From contig NC_071613.1 in NCBI RefSeq assembly GCF_014839835.1, positions 1,488,671-1,552,670 of the forward strand: DNA of 64,000 nt, read 5' to 3'. Source of the DNA: Dryobates pubescens (taxonomy: Eukaryota; Chordata; Aves; Piciformes; Picidae). A program made the position numbers and the translations under genes. The first letter of the stretch is position 1; each line of letters starts with the position of its first letter. Below the pieces are notes generated by a model. The model made no database searches. It was not told the DNA's origin and saw only the letters and a list, made by a program, of their open reading frames with translations. Below, one piece after another: positions 23,103 through 33,101 of the stretch.

Positions 23103-24350
23103 TTACATTTAGGAAGGGCAGGTCCTGCCTCTCCAACATGATCTCCTTCTATGCCCAGGTGACCCGTCTGGTGGATGTGGGGCAGGCTGTGGATGTAGTC
23201 TACCTGGACTTCAGCAAGGCCTTTGACACCGTCCCCCACAGCAAACTGCTGGCTAAGCTGTCAGCTCGTGGCTTGGACAGCAGCACTCTGAGCTGGGTTA
23301 GGAACTGGCTGGAGGCTGAGCCCAGAGAGTGGTGGTGAATGGTGCCACATCCAGCTGGCAGCCAGTCACTAGTGGTGTGCCCCAGGGATCAGTGCTGGGC
23401 CCCATCCTCTTTAACATCTTCATTGATGATCTGGATGAGGGGGTTGAGTCAGTCATCAGCAAGTGTGCAGATGACACCAAGTTAGGAGCAGATGTTGGTC
23501 AGTTAGAGGGTGGAAAGGCTCTGCAGAGGGACCTCGACTGACTGGACAGATGGGCAGAGTCCAACAGGATGGCATTCAACAAGTCCAAGTGCCAGGTGCT
23601 ACACTTTGGCCACGGCAACCCCATGCAGAGCTACAGGCTGGGGTCAGAGTGGCTGAGAGCAGCCACACAGAGAGGGACCTGGGGGTGCTGATTGACAGCT
23701 GCCTAAACATGAGCCAGCAGTGTGCCCAGGTGGCCAAGAGGGCCAATGGCATCCTGGCCTGCATTAGGAATAGTGAGGCCAGCAGGAGCAGGGAGGTCAT
23801 TGTGCCCCTGTACTCTGCACTGGTTAGGCCACACCTTGAGTCCTGTGTCCAGTTCTGGGCCCCTCAGTTTAGGAAGGACATTGAGACACTTGAACGTGTC
23901 CAGAGAAGGGCAACAAGGCTGGGGAGAGGCCTTGAGCACAGCCCTGTGAGGAGAGGCTGAGGGAGCTGGGGTTGCTTAGCCTGGAGAAGAGAAGGATCAG
24001 GGGTGACCTCATTGCCCTCTACAACTACCTGAAGGGAGGTTGTAGCCAGGAAGGGGTTGGTCTCTTCTTCCAGGCAACCAGCACCAGAACAAGAGGACAC
24101 AGTCTAAGCTGTGCCAGGGGAGGTTTAGAATCGAAGTGAGGAGAAAGTTCTTCACTGAGCGAGTCGTTCGTCATTGGAATGTGCTGCCCAGGGAGGTGGT
24201 GGAGTCACCGTCCCTGGAGGTGTTCAAGGGGAGATTGGATGTGGCACTTGGTGCCATGGTCTAGTTGTGAGGTCTGTTGGGACAGGTTGGACTTGATGAT
24301 CCTTGGGGTCTCTCCCAACCTTAGTTATACTGTGACACTGTGACACATTG
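23103..24350 (+). mobile_element. CR1 LINE, 1.25 kb, includes part of the reverse transcriptase
   Basis: It encodes RT blocks VDVVYLDFSKAFDTVPH and [20 protein letters not shown], then a CADDTKLG version of the FADD box, the ORF2 C-terminal region and the 3' UTR. It ends in a TACTGTGACACTGTGACAC tail. The frame is interrupted. Some parts are very like 47749-48590, so the two belong to the same young subfamily. Confidence 0.93.
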
Positions 24351-24660
24351 TTACTCAGAAGTGTCCCTGTACACACCACACAGTTACAAGTACAAGCACA
24401 AGCAAAACCATAAGCTACAGTGCATAAAGATACCTCTCATCTCCACACAGTAACTGGTGCAACCAGACATCTTCATGCTTGTAGTGAAACCTAACTGCTT
24501 CTGAGGAAAGAAAAGGGAAAAAAGAACCCAGAAAGCCATGTTTCATAGCACTGAGCAGCATGGAATAAAGAATGGGCCAGGAAATATGTTTTTTGTTATC
24601 ATCTAAAAGCACTTCCATAGTTTAGGCAAATAGAATATGTCTCTAATAAAGGGAATTTGC

Positions 24661-25048
24661 CTGAGGTTGTAGCCAGGTGGGGGTTGGTCTCTTCTCCCAG
24701 GTAACCAGCACCAGAACAAGAGGACACAGTCTCCAGCTGCACCAGGGGAGGTTCAGGCTGGATGTTAGGAAGAAATTCTTCACAGAAGGAGAGATTGGCC
24801 ATTGGAATGTGCTGCCCAGGGAGGTGGTGGAGTCACCATCACTGGAGGTGTTTAGGAAGAGGCTGAGTGGGGTGCTTGGTGCCATGGTTTAGTTGATTAG
24901 ATGGTGTTGAGTGGTAGGTTGGACTTGATGATCTAGAACGTCTTTTCCAACTTGGTTAATTCAATTCTATTCTATTCTATTCTATTCTATTCCATTCCAT
25001 TCCATTCCATTCCATTCCATTCCATTCTATTCCATTCCATTCTAAATT
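24661..25048 (+). mobile_element. CR1 LINE 3' end with expanded tail
   Basis: The end of ORF2 and the 3' UTR run to CTTTTCCAACTTGGTTAATTC. An (ATTCT)n tail follows that changes into (ATTCC)n and back, about 85 bp in all. Confidence 0.92.
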
Positions 25049-25092
25049 CCTGAAGACAGAAAGAGCATGGCTGGTCCAGGGCTGGGCAGCAG

Positions 25093-25169
25093 ACTGTACA
25101 GCAAATACCAGATTGAATTGTCTGCATCAAAAGTAACTTATTCTTCCTTCTTAACACTACAAGGTAAGC
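25093..25169. repeat. Direct repeat X, copy 1 (77 bp)
   Basis: Begins ACTGTACAGCAAATACCAG and ends CACTACAAGGTAAGC. It is almost identical to 25604-25680, also 77 bp. Confidence 0.9.
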
Positions 25170-25603
25170 TTGCTGCTTCTGTTTAGGTAAGCCAGCATAG
25201 ATTTTTGTGAAGGTATCAATATTGCACTGTTATTAATATAAATTATCCATTTAAAACACTATTTTCCATTTGAAGACATGCATTGTGAAATCAGTCAAAA
25301 TTTGACTATTTTATTCTACCATTTTACCCCTCCAAAATGGCATATGAATGACAGATTGTGGCTGAACAGGCACCCTCTGAGGTCACCAGCAACTCACACG
25401 TTCTGGTAGCAATTAGCTTTTGTCTGCTATGGATGTATTCAACACTTGCTATTTGAAGTAGAAGGCTATAGTAAGTCTGCCCAGTTGAGGGCAGCCAAAA
25501 TAAAGATTGGTTAGAAAAGCAGATGCCAAGCAAAATCAGTTTTTCATGCTGTCCACATCTCAAACCACTTCTCAATGATTGCCCATAACCTTCCTCTTTA
25601 ACC

Positions 25604-25680
25604 ACTGTACAGCAAATACCAGATTGAATTGTCTGCAGCAAACGTAACTTTTTCCTCCTTCTTAACACTACAAGGTAAGC
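25604..25680. repeat. Direct repeat X, copy 2 (77 bp)
   Basis: Second copy of the 25093-25169 unit with only a few base changes. It runs directly into repeat Y copy 1. Confidence 0.9.
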
Positions 25681-25776
25681 ATTGAGTGAATCACTCATCA
25701 TTGCCAGGAAGACACTGAGTATTTAGGAGGGGTTCATCAGGACCCCTCCTATTGCTGTCATTTAAGGAGGAGTGGA
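25679..25776. repeat. Direct repeat Y, copy 1 (98 bp), with hairpin
   Basis: Begins GCATTGAGTGAATCACTCAT. It contains a perfect 9-bp inverted repeat AGGAGGGGT/ACCCCTCCT around an 8-base loop. It matches 26122-26219 in full length with a handful of changes. Confidence 0.9.
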
Positions 25777-26121
25777 AGTGGTTACCTGCTTGAGACAGCC
25801 CTCAGTTTGTGCTGAAGCATGCACAGGGCTCTTCAGTTCTGTCTGGGATAAGCAGGAAGCCATAACTCCACACTTTGGAAAGTACTAACTTCATTTTTTT
25901 GAAGGAAGCATGAAAGTATAGTTTACTGTCTCTGTTTCCCTTTGAAGTTTCCAAGCATGGTGAATTGACTGCTGGCAGTGAACTATTGAAACTACAGTAA
26001 TAAGTACAGCAAACTGCCAAGTCTGTGATGTTTTGATTGTGTTGATTGCTCTCTGTGACGACTTTAAAGGTGTTATCTGAAGTCTCCATGGTCTAATTAG
26101 TATCTGAGTGGCCCTTGCTGA

Positions 26122-26219
26122 GCATTGAGTGAATCACTCATCATTGCCAGGAAGACTTTGAGTATTTGGGAGGGGTTCATCAGGACCCCTCCTGTTACTG
26201 TCATTTAAGGAGGAGTGGA
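26122..26219. repeat. Direct repeat Y, copy 2 (98 bp), with hairpin
   Basis: Second copy of 25679-25776, keeping the GGAGGGGT/ACCCCTCC stem. Confidence 0.9.
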
Positions 26220-27044
26220 TCAGTGAGCCCTGAAGCATGTGCTGCATGTACTATGTCACTATTTGTATTTCTGATTACCAGGACACACTCTAGCATACAC
26301 AATGATATGGTTTTGCTACATCTGCCTGTTAATTAAATTAATGGACACTCAGCCCATCATCTCTATTCCTGTATATTAGCTTCCCAACATCCAGAGCAGC
26401 ATCAAGCTTGTATCTGCTATGGGCAGGTTTACTATTTCTTGTCCTATTAATTGCACTGCAGAACATATTTCAATGTGTATCTTCATGATCCATAGAGCTG
26501 GTGAAAAATTCTTTTTCACTTCATCTGGAATTTCACTCTGTCATCACTAACAAGAAATAGTTTCAGGTTGGTTTGTCTAGAGTGAACTTCAGGATGTCAG
26601 ATAAATGCACCTTCCAAACTATCTTGTATTTCCTAGCTGAGTGTTGGAGGAGTCAGTGAGTTGTAGTAATGTGCACTGCAAGGTTATGGAGGATTTTGTC
26701 AAGAAGCTAGCAGAGATGTTATTTCAGTGCTATGGCTTATGGCACAAAAATTCTTAACAGGCTCTTCCAAGAAACAGCCTTTTGTGTCCACTTTGTGGCC
26801 AGAAGAGAGAGTAGCCCCCATGGATAACTGCCTTCCTCTTTTCCCCTTACACGTTCCCCCTTCACCTGTAAGGTCAGGAGCAATGCAAAAACCAGGCCCA
26901 CTTTAGGAAAACCCTGGTTACCATCTCTTCTCCAGGTCACTGCAGTAGCACCTGGGTGGGCCAGGAAAGGTCCATTGCAACAACCTGTTAGCACCGGAAA
27001 CAGTACCAGTTTGATACAGCTTATGTATTTACTCAATTAAAGAT

Positions 27045-27170
27045 GCATAGGTGTGGTGCTGAGGGACATTGTTTGGCACCAGACTTGGCAGACTTAAATA
27101 ATGGTTGGATTTGTTGATCTGAAAGTTCTCTTCCTACTGGAGGGACTTTATGATTCTACTCTATGGTTCC
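27045..27170 (+). mobile_element. Old CR1 LINE 3' fragment
   Basis: A degenerate CR1 3' end: GTGCTGAGGGACAT, then GGTTGGATTTGTTGATCTGAA, then CTTTATGATTCTACTCTATGG. It is much more diverged than the other copies. Confidence 0.75.
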
Positions 27171-28812
27171 ATTAAGAAACCTCTTCTATTCCAGGATCTC
27201 AAACAGTACATGAGCAGCACCCGTGGTGCCTTGCAGCAGCTGACTGCCAAAACCAGAGATTTCAGTGCATTAAAACTAAATCAATTATGAGTATAATTTT
27301 TGCACACGCTTTCCTCCTGGGCTGATGCCTTTGCGTTCCGTGCCGGTCTGTCTGGCCATGCTGCTGGCAGCCACTAGAGGATGCCCCCAGGGCACTCCAG
27401 AGGCAGCAACACCAGCAGGTCAGGCAGGCTTGGGCCAGGGCATAGCCTCTCCATCCCTCTCCTGGGGCTGCTCCTTCCTCACCTGCAGCATTAGCACCCA
27501 CGCCCTCACACGCCTACAGGTTCATTTTACATTGCTTGAGGTTGCCTGAGGCTAATTGTGACTGCAGTGGGTGGTGAGCCAATGCAGGAACTTCCCCAAT
27601 AGCTTTGAACCTCTGCAGGGTGAAGGGGGAGCAGGAGGTGGTGTTTCAAACACGTAGAACTTCTAAAGCGCTGGAAAGAGCAAGAGCACAGCATCCGTGC
27701 TTGCCTGCAACAGCATGTGCTGTAGGCAGCAAGGCCACCACTGAAGGAGGAAGTGGCATCCCTCCCTTTCTGCCCACTACAGTGTGAAAGCGGAGCTGGG
27801 CTGCAGGTCCCTCAGGGGTGCCTCCCTTACCCTGGTTAGTGAACACGGCCTGAGGGTCCCTCCCCAGCTGCTGGGTCAAATTCCTCCGTGGTGTAAGCTC
27901 CTGGTTCTCCTTGGGCAGCCCTGCCCCGTTCCAAGGCCCCATGATTATGCAGTAAGCTGATCACGTCAGCTCCCGTTTTATAAAAGCATCTCCAGATCTC
28001 AGCCAGGAGTTTATTTGTTGAGTTTCTCCGAACTTTTCCTTTCTCCTTCCCTCCTGCCAAGGCCCAGAGATGGTACAAGGCCTGGAAGTAAATACAAAAT
28101 GCCAAGCTTAGCTTTTTTTAGGTCACCGTAAACTACATGCTTATCTGCTTCCAGAATGTATAAGCCACAGATGTCATGTTGGGTCAGCCCAGAAGGATAA
28201 GGACTTGAAAGGTGGTTTTGGCTGTAAATATGAATAAATCAGGATCGTGTAGGGGAAGTATATTCATGTATTCAAGTAGCCTTTTTTAATGTCAGACCTT
28301 CCCTTTTCCTTCAAAGGATCCGTATTCTTCTGTCAGCAAAGATCTTTTTCTGTCTCTGGGTTTTCACACTCTGCCCAGCAGCCTATCATAAGGAAGTACA
28401 AATCTACTCAATAGTAAAATGAGGGATTATTTCCACTCATCTGTTGACAGACATTTCTCCTAATTGGATCAACTGATTAAAGGTATTAGAATGACGTCTT
28501 GCAGATCGAGATCAAACAATTTGAAACCTTGAGACTGTTTCTCCTTTGCTTGGAAGGAACCACCAGAAATAGTTGTAGGTGCAAATTTCCCATTATTCTC
28601 ACTGATGTGAAATTCTTGATTGGGATCTTTGAACATTTTACTTGCTGGCATCCTAACTGGGGGGAGCTCAAGATGAGAGGACCGTGCAGTGGCTCGCTTC
28701 CCGCCGTGCTGCTTGGGGTCTCTTCCAGTGCCTGAATGGTTCTTGCTCAAGTTGCTTGCAACAAGAAGAGGGCTTCGGGCTGTGAAATCTTCCAGCGTCT
28801 CCCGTTACGAAG
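27171..28812. promoter_or_regulatory. PRPH2 upstream region and probable promoter
   Basis: Noncoding DNA before the PRPH2 start. A GGATTA core (28424-28429), the binding core of the photoreceptor factors CRX/OTX2, lies about 390 bp before the ATG, and a TGATTAAAG lies near 28470. Rod and cone genes of this type are usually CRX-driven, but the site here is only a short motif match. A GC-richer stretch at about 27.3-27.9 kb has open frames without similarity and is not called a gene. Confidence 0.35.
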
Positions 28813-29393
28813 ATGGCACTGCTGAAAGTCAAATTCAATCAGAAGAAGCGGGTAAAGCTAGCGCAGGGACTATGGCTCATGAACTGGTTTTCGGTGTTTG
28901 CTGGGATCCTCGTGTTTAGCATGGGGCTGTTCCTCAAGATTGAGCTCCGCAAGCGAAGCGAAGTGATGGACAATTCTGAAAGCCACTTTGTGCCCAATTC
29001 TTTGATACTGATGGGTATATTATCCTGCGCCTTCAACGGGTTTGCTGGCAAAATTTGCTACGATTCTCTGGATCCCGCTAAGTTTGCCAAGTGGAAGCCT
29101 TTGCTGAAACCTTACCTGGCATTGTGTTTCTTCTTTAACATACTCCTTTTCTTTGTCGCTCTGATTTGCTTCCTCATGCGGGGCTCCCTGGAGAGCACGC
29201 TGGCACAGGGGCTCAAGAACGGTATGAAGTTCTACCGGGACACAGACACCCCTGGAAGGTGCTTCATGAAGAAGACCATTGACATGCTTCAGATTGAGTT
29301 CAAATGCTGTGGGAACAGCGGCTTCAAAGATTGGTTTGAAATTCAGTGGATCAGCAACAGATATCTGGACTTCAGCTCCAAAGAAGTGAAAGA
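28813..29393 (+). CDS. PRPH2: Peripherin-2, exon 1 (residues 1-194)
   Basis: Peripherin-2 (RDS) is a tetraspanin of photoreceptor outer segments. It forms disulphide-linked oligomers, often with ROM1, that bend and hold the disc rim. Exon 1 starts at ATG in [20 protein letters not shown] and encodes three membrane segments (about residues 20-40, 62-80 and 100-122). It also encodes the first part of the large second intradiscal loop, with Cys150 and the CCG motif Cys165/Cys166. It ends after 581 coding bases, GA|GTAAGTG, exactly the human exon 1 boundary; the split codon becomes Asp194. Position 172 is Lys in [10 protein letters not shown], where human has Arg172. Similarity to vertebrate PRPH2 is unmistakable. 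Confidence 0.97.
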
Positions 29394-30021
29394 GTAAGTG
29401 ACTTAGTGGGGCTCCTCTAGTGTAGTATCATTATCTTATCAGCATTATACTAAAGAATGTCCCAGCAAACACTAACTGGAGAGGGGTTCTTATAAACTGG
29501 GTGTTCTCTCTACTCTCGCTCAATAAGCATCCCAAATGATCAGGGAGTTTGCTTCCTCCCCTGACAAATTCCTCTGACATTATCCAGAACATAAAACCAC
29601 GAAGTATCAAAATACAAGCCACACACACTCCTACTACCCAAACCAACAGGACAGTATCAGAACTTCACTTGAATAGTGAAGATTTAAGAAACCTTGAAAC
29701 AGTGAAGGGATGGTGGATAGGAATAGTGAAGATCAAGGAAATCTTCCTAAAGCAGATTTCAATGCAAAGTATTAAGCTCCTAAAAAAAGAATCCCCTGTG
29801 TGTGTACAGGTGATACCAGTTTCAATGGAAGCAGTAATGCTTTGCCACTAACTTGGGAGGGTCGATTTTTTATTACTATTTTTATTTTCATTCAATGGAT
29901 TACTTCCCTGCTGTGGCAGTATTGTCAACATCCCTTGGTCTTCCGATCTTCCCACAGAATCCCTTATAACCAAATGCATTGCCAATTCGCCTCTGTCTAA
30001 AACCAAGCTCAGTATCAACAA

Positions 30022-30472
30022 ATAATAGAATAGAATAGAATAGAATAGAATAGAATAGAATAGACCAGGTTGGAAGAGACCTTCAAGATCATCAAGTCCA
30101 ACCTATCATCCAACCTAATCAACTAAACCATGGCACCAAGCACCCTGTCACGTCTGCTCCTGAACACCTCCAGTGATGGTGACTCTACCACCTCCCTGGG
30201 CAGCACATTCCAATGGGCAATCACTCTCTCTATGTAGAACTTCCTCCTAACCTCCAGCCTAAACCTCCCCTGGTGCAGCCTGAGACTGTGTCCTCTTGTT
30301 CTGGTGCTGGTTGCCTGGGAGATGAGACCAACCTCTGCCTGTCTACAACCTCCCTTCAGGTAGTTGTAGAGAGCAATAAGGTCACCCCTGAGTCTCCTCT
30401 TCTCCAGGCTAAACAACCCCAGCTCCCTCAGCCTCTCCTCACAGGGCTGTGTTCCAAGCCCCTCACCAACTT
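30022..30472 (-). mobile_element. CR1 LINE 3' end in PRPH2 intron 1
   Basis: Minus orientation. An (AATAG)n tail at 30024-30063 is followed by ACCAGGTTGGAAGAGAC, the 3' UTR and the end of ORF2. It breaks off at TGTTCCAAGCCCCTCACCAA. Confidence 0.92.
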
Positions 30473-31000
30473 TGATTTCAATGCATATACTTGTGCCACA
30501 TTTTCTTTTAAAACCTCCTCTGAAAACAGCACAAATTTCTTCCATACAAATCAGAACAGACTGCTGACCAGAAACACCTTAATACCTCTGATGTCAGTGC
30601 CTAAAGAGGCAGTAATCTCAAAATCAGGTTAGGTGCAGTAAGCGCAAGAATAAACACGAGAACAAACGAACTGAAAACCGAGCACTGGACCTAAATGCCC
30701 ACAATATGTTGCAATCATGGGTGAGGAGGTCACTAGTCAGAGTGCTTTAGAAACTTGATTCATCAGCGCTCATACTCGCTGGTTGCACAGAGGGTCTTGT
30801 AAACTGGAAGCAATCTGAGTTTTAACCATCCTGCCTTCATTAAAAACGCCCGAAGTAATCTGCTGTGACCCTGCCTGGCTGTGGTAATGGTATTTCACCT
30901 GCATGTCTCTCTGCATATTGTTTAGACTGGTTGGGTGGTCTGGTGGTTTTTGCAGCTCTGAACTAGAACTTTGTAGTGAAACCTGTTACAGACTCACCTA

Positions 31001-31342
31001 CTCTCTACAACTACCTGAAGGGAGGTTGTAGACAGGCGGATGTTGGTCTCTTCTCCCAGGCGGCCAGTACCAGAACAAGAGGACACAGTCTCAGGCTGCG
31101 CCAGGGGAGGTTCAGGCTGGATGTTAGGAAAAAGTTCTATACAGAGAGAGTGATTGCCCATTGGAATGGGCTGCCTGGGGAGGTGGTGGAGTCACCATCA
31201 CTGGAGGTGTTCAGGAGGAGACTTGATGGGGTGCTTGGTGCCATGGATTAGTTGTTTAGGTGGTGTTGGATTGGTTGATGGGTTGGACGCGATGATCTTG
31301 AAGGTCTCTTCCAACCTGGTTTATTCTATGTATTCTATGTAT
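31001..31342 (+). mobile_element. CR1 LINE 3' end in PRPH2 intron 1
   Basis: Starts at CTCTCTACAACTACCTGAAG and ends in a TTCTATGTATTCTATGTA tail, a tail variant shared with 45599-45888 and 50928-51516. Confidence 0.92.
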
Positions 31343-32854
31343 TGCACTGCAGGGTTCTGACAGATACATTCACTATTTAACAAGGGAGCGTTCACATCGG
31401 GGAAGTTATGTCCATGGGTGTAAATAACTACTTGAAAACAGAACAAGTTCACCTTGCCAGTATTATATGGAGATTTGAGAGCTGTAACTTAATCCAGCAG
31501 CAGAGGAAGGGCAAAGCACAGAGGCAAAACAAGGTTATATTGTCCTTAATAAACGTTATCTTGTTTGTAGCTGAGACTCAGGGCAATTTCTTTGTATGAC
31601 TGAGGCAGGAAGTAGGGCATTGAAAATCCACAAATGGATGTTAATGAGTAAATTAAAGGTTTGAACTAGCAGTGGTTCACAATCTCTGCTCACATTCCTA
31701 GTGGGAGATTCTGGGCCCTTTGAAGTCAGTAGCAAGGTTCTTCCTAGTTCTGGGGAAGGTGAGGGCCCATCCCCAGCAATGTGGCTTTTACATTATTTGT
31801 AGAGCAAAGGCATGCTCTAACCTCTCTGCAGATAGTGGCACACATTGATGGAAATTAGACCCAACTCTGAGCACACTGCACATTTAGAGATGAAACCTCA
31901 GCTGCAATTGGTGTTTAGATATATTTAGGTCAGAGCATAAAGTGAAATTCTGGCTCACCAGGCTGTTGCAATCATCACTCTATGACACAGCTTTTAATTA
32001 TCCACACAGAAAGCTGCAAGCAGCTCAGAATTTTCCCCCCTTTTCTAGATCACTGGTGAGCATACTGTCATTTTCTAAGCAAAATGGCATTTTTTGTAGA
32101 GTTGCAGTCCTCTTATTATAGCTTGGGCTTGCTTTTGGTTTTTTTGCAGTGCCAGATACATATATTTTGCAGGCATACTTCTAAGAGTGTCGCATCTAAA
32201 CACCTCCTAAGGCAACAGAATAAAGGGCTATTTATGTAGAGCCACCACAGTCTCAAACAAGCAACAGCTGATGAACTACTGCAAGGACTCAGAAATATTT
32301 CAGCATCCTGTTGCTGAAGCATGTTTGGTGTTTTAAGTGTTGGCTACCTTCCCAAGCCAAGAATAAATGCATATCCCTTTCCTGGAGCTATTATCATCAA
32401 AGAGAAGCTATTAGATTTACTGGATCGATGGCCGAGCTGGATGTGGTGCATCCTAACACTGTTGTGGGTCCTTTTCCAAGCTCAGGTCACCTCCAGCTTC
32501 TCTCTTCCACCCTTACTGTGCTGTGATCACCCTCTTCTGACTGCCCCTCCTGAACTTTCTCCCTGCAACTCGTTTAAAAATTAATGTCTTTGAAGTAGTG
32601 ACCCAAGAGGGCACGTTTCATCATGAAGAGCTAATTATAGATTCAAGGTAGCCTTGACATAGAAAAGGATTGCAAGAAGGAGAAATACCCAGGACAAACA
32701 CTGCTATATGGACAGGAGATGCAGAGAAATTACATGGCTGGGAGGCAGTGGAAAATTTGCACTGTCTTTGCTTTCCTCTCTCATGCCAGTTTGCTCCAGT
32801 GTGTCTTTATATGTGTGTGTCTGTGTTCATGCTTCCTTCTGCCCTTGCCCATAG

Positions 32855-33101
32855 TCGCATCAAAAGCAATGTGGATGGAAGGTATTTGGTGGATGGCGTC
32901 CCTTTCAGCTGCTGCAACCCCAGCTCCCCAAGACCCTGTATCCAGTACCAGGTCACCAACAACTCAGCTCACTACAGCTACGACTACCAAACGGAGGAGC
33001 TGAACCTCTGGCGCCGTGGCTGCCGGGAAGCCCTCCTGCAATACTACAGCAGCATGATGAGCTCCATGGGTGCTGTTGTCCTCCTCGTCTGGCTTTTTGA
33101 G
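32855..33101 (+). CDS. PRPH2: Peripherin-2, exon 2 (residues 195-276)
   Basis: 247 bp between CCCATAG and GAG|GTAACC, the same length as human exon 2. It encodes the rest of the intradiscal loop. Cys213, Cys214 and Cys222 lie in [17 protein letters not shown] and Cys250 in WRRGCRE; with exon 1 all seven loop cysteines are present. The NNS sequon at Asn229 matches the known N-glycosylation site. The fourth membrane segment starts near residue 264 ([11 protein letters not shown]). The loop mediates dimer and higher-order assembly. Confidence 0.97.

Larger units (their letters stand above)
29394..32854 (+). other. PRPH2 intron 1
   Basis: A 3461-bp GT-AG intron containing two CR1 fragments (30022-30472 minus, 31001-31342 plus). 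Otherwise it is unique sequence with no other gene seen. Confidence 0.93.

Noticed and set aside
23138-24100. Reverse-transcriptase-like frames as host genes
   Set aside because: All are CR1 ORF2 fragments, truncated and repeated throughout the window.
27262-28105. Several 80-100 codon frames in a GC-richer stretch upstream of PRPH2
   Set aside because: No recognisable domain, frames overlap on both strands, and no splice structure is apparent.
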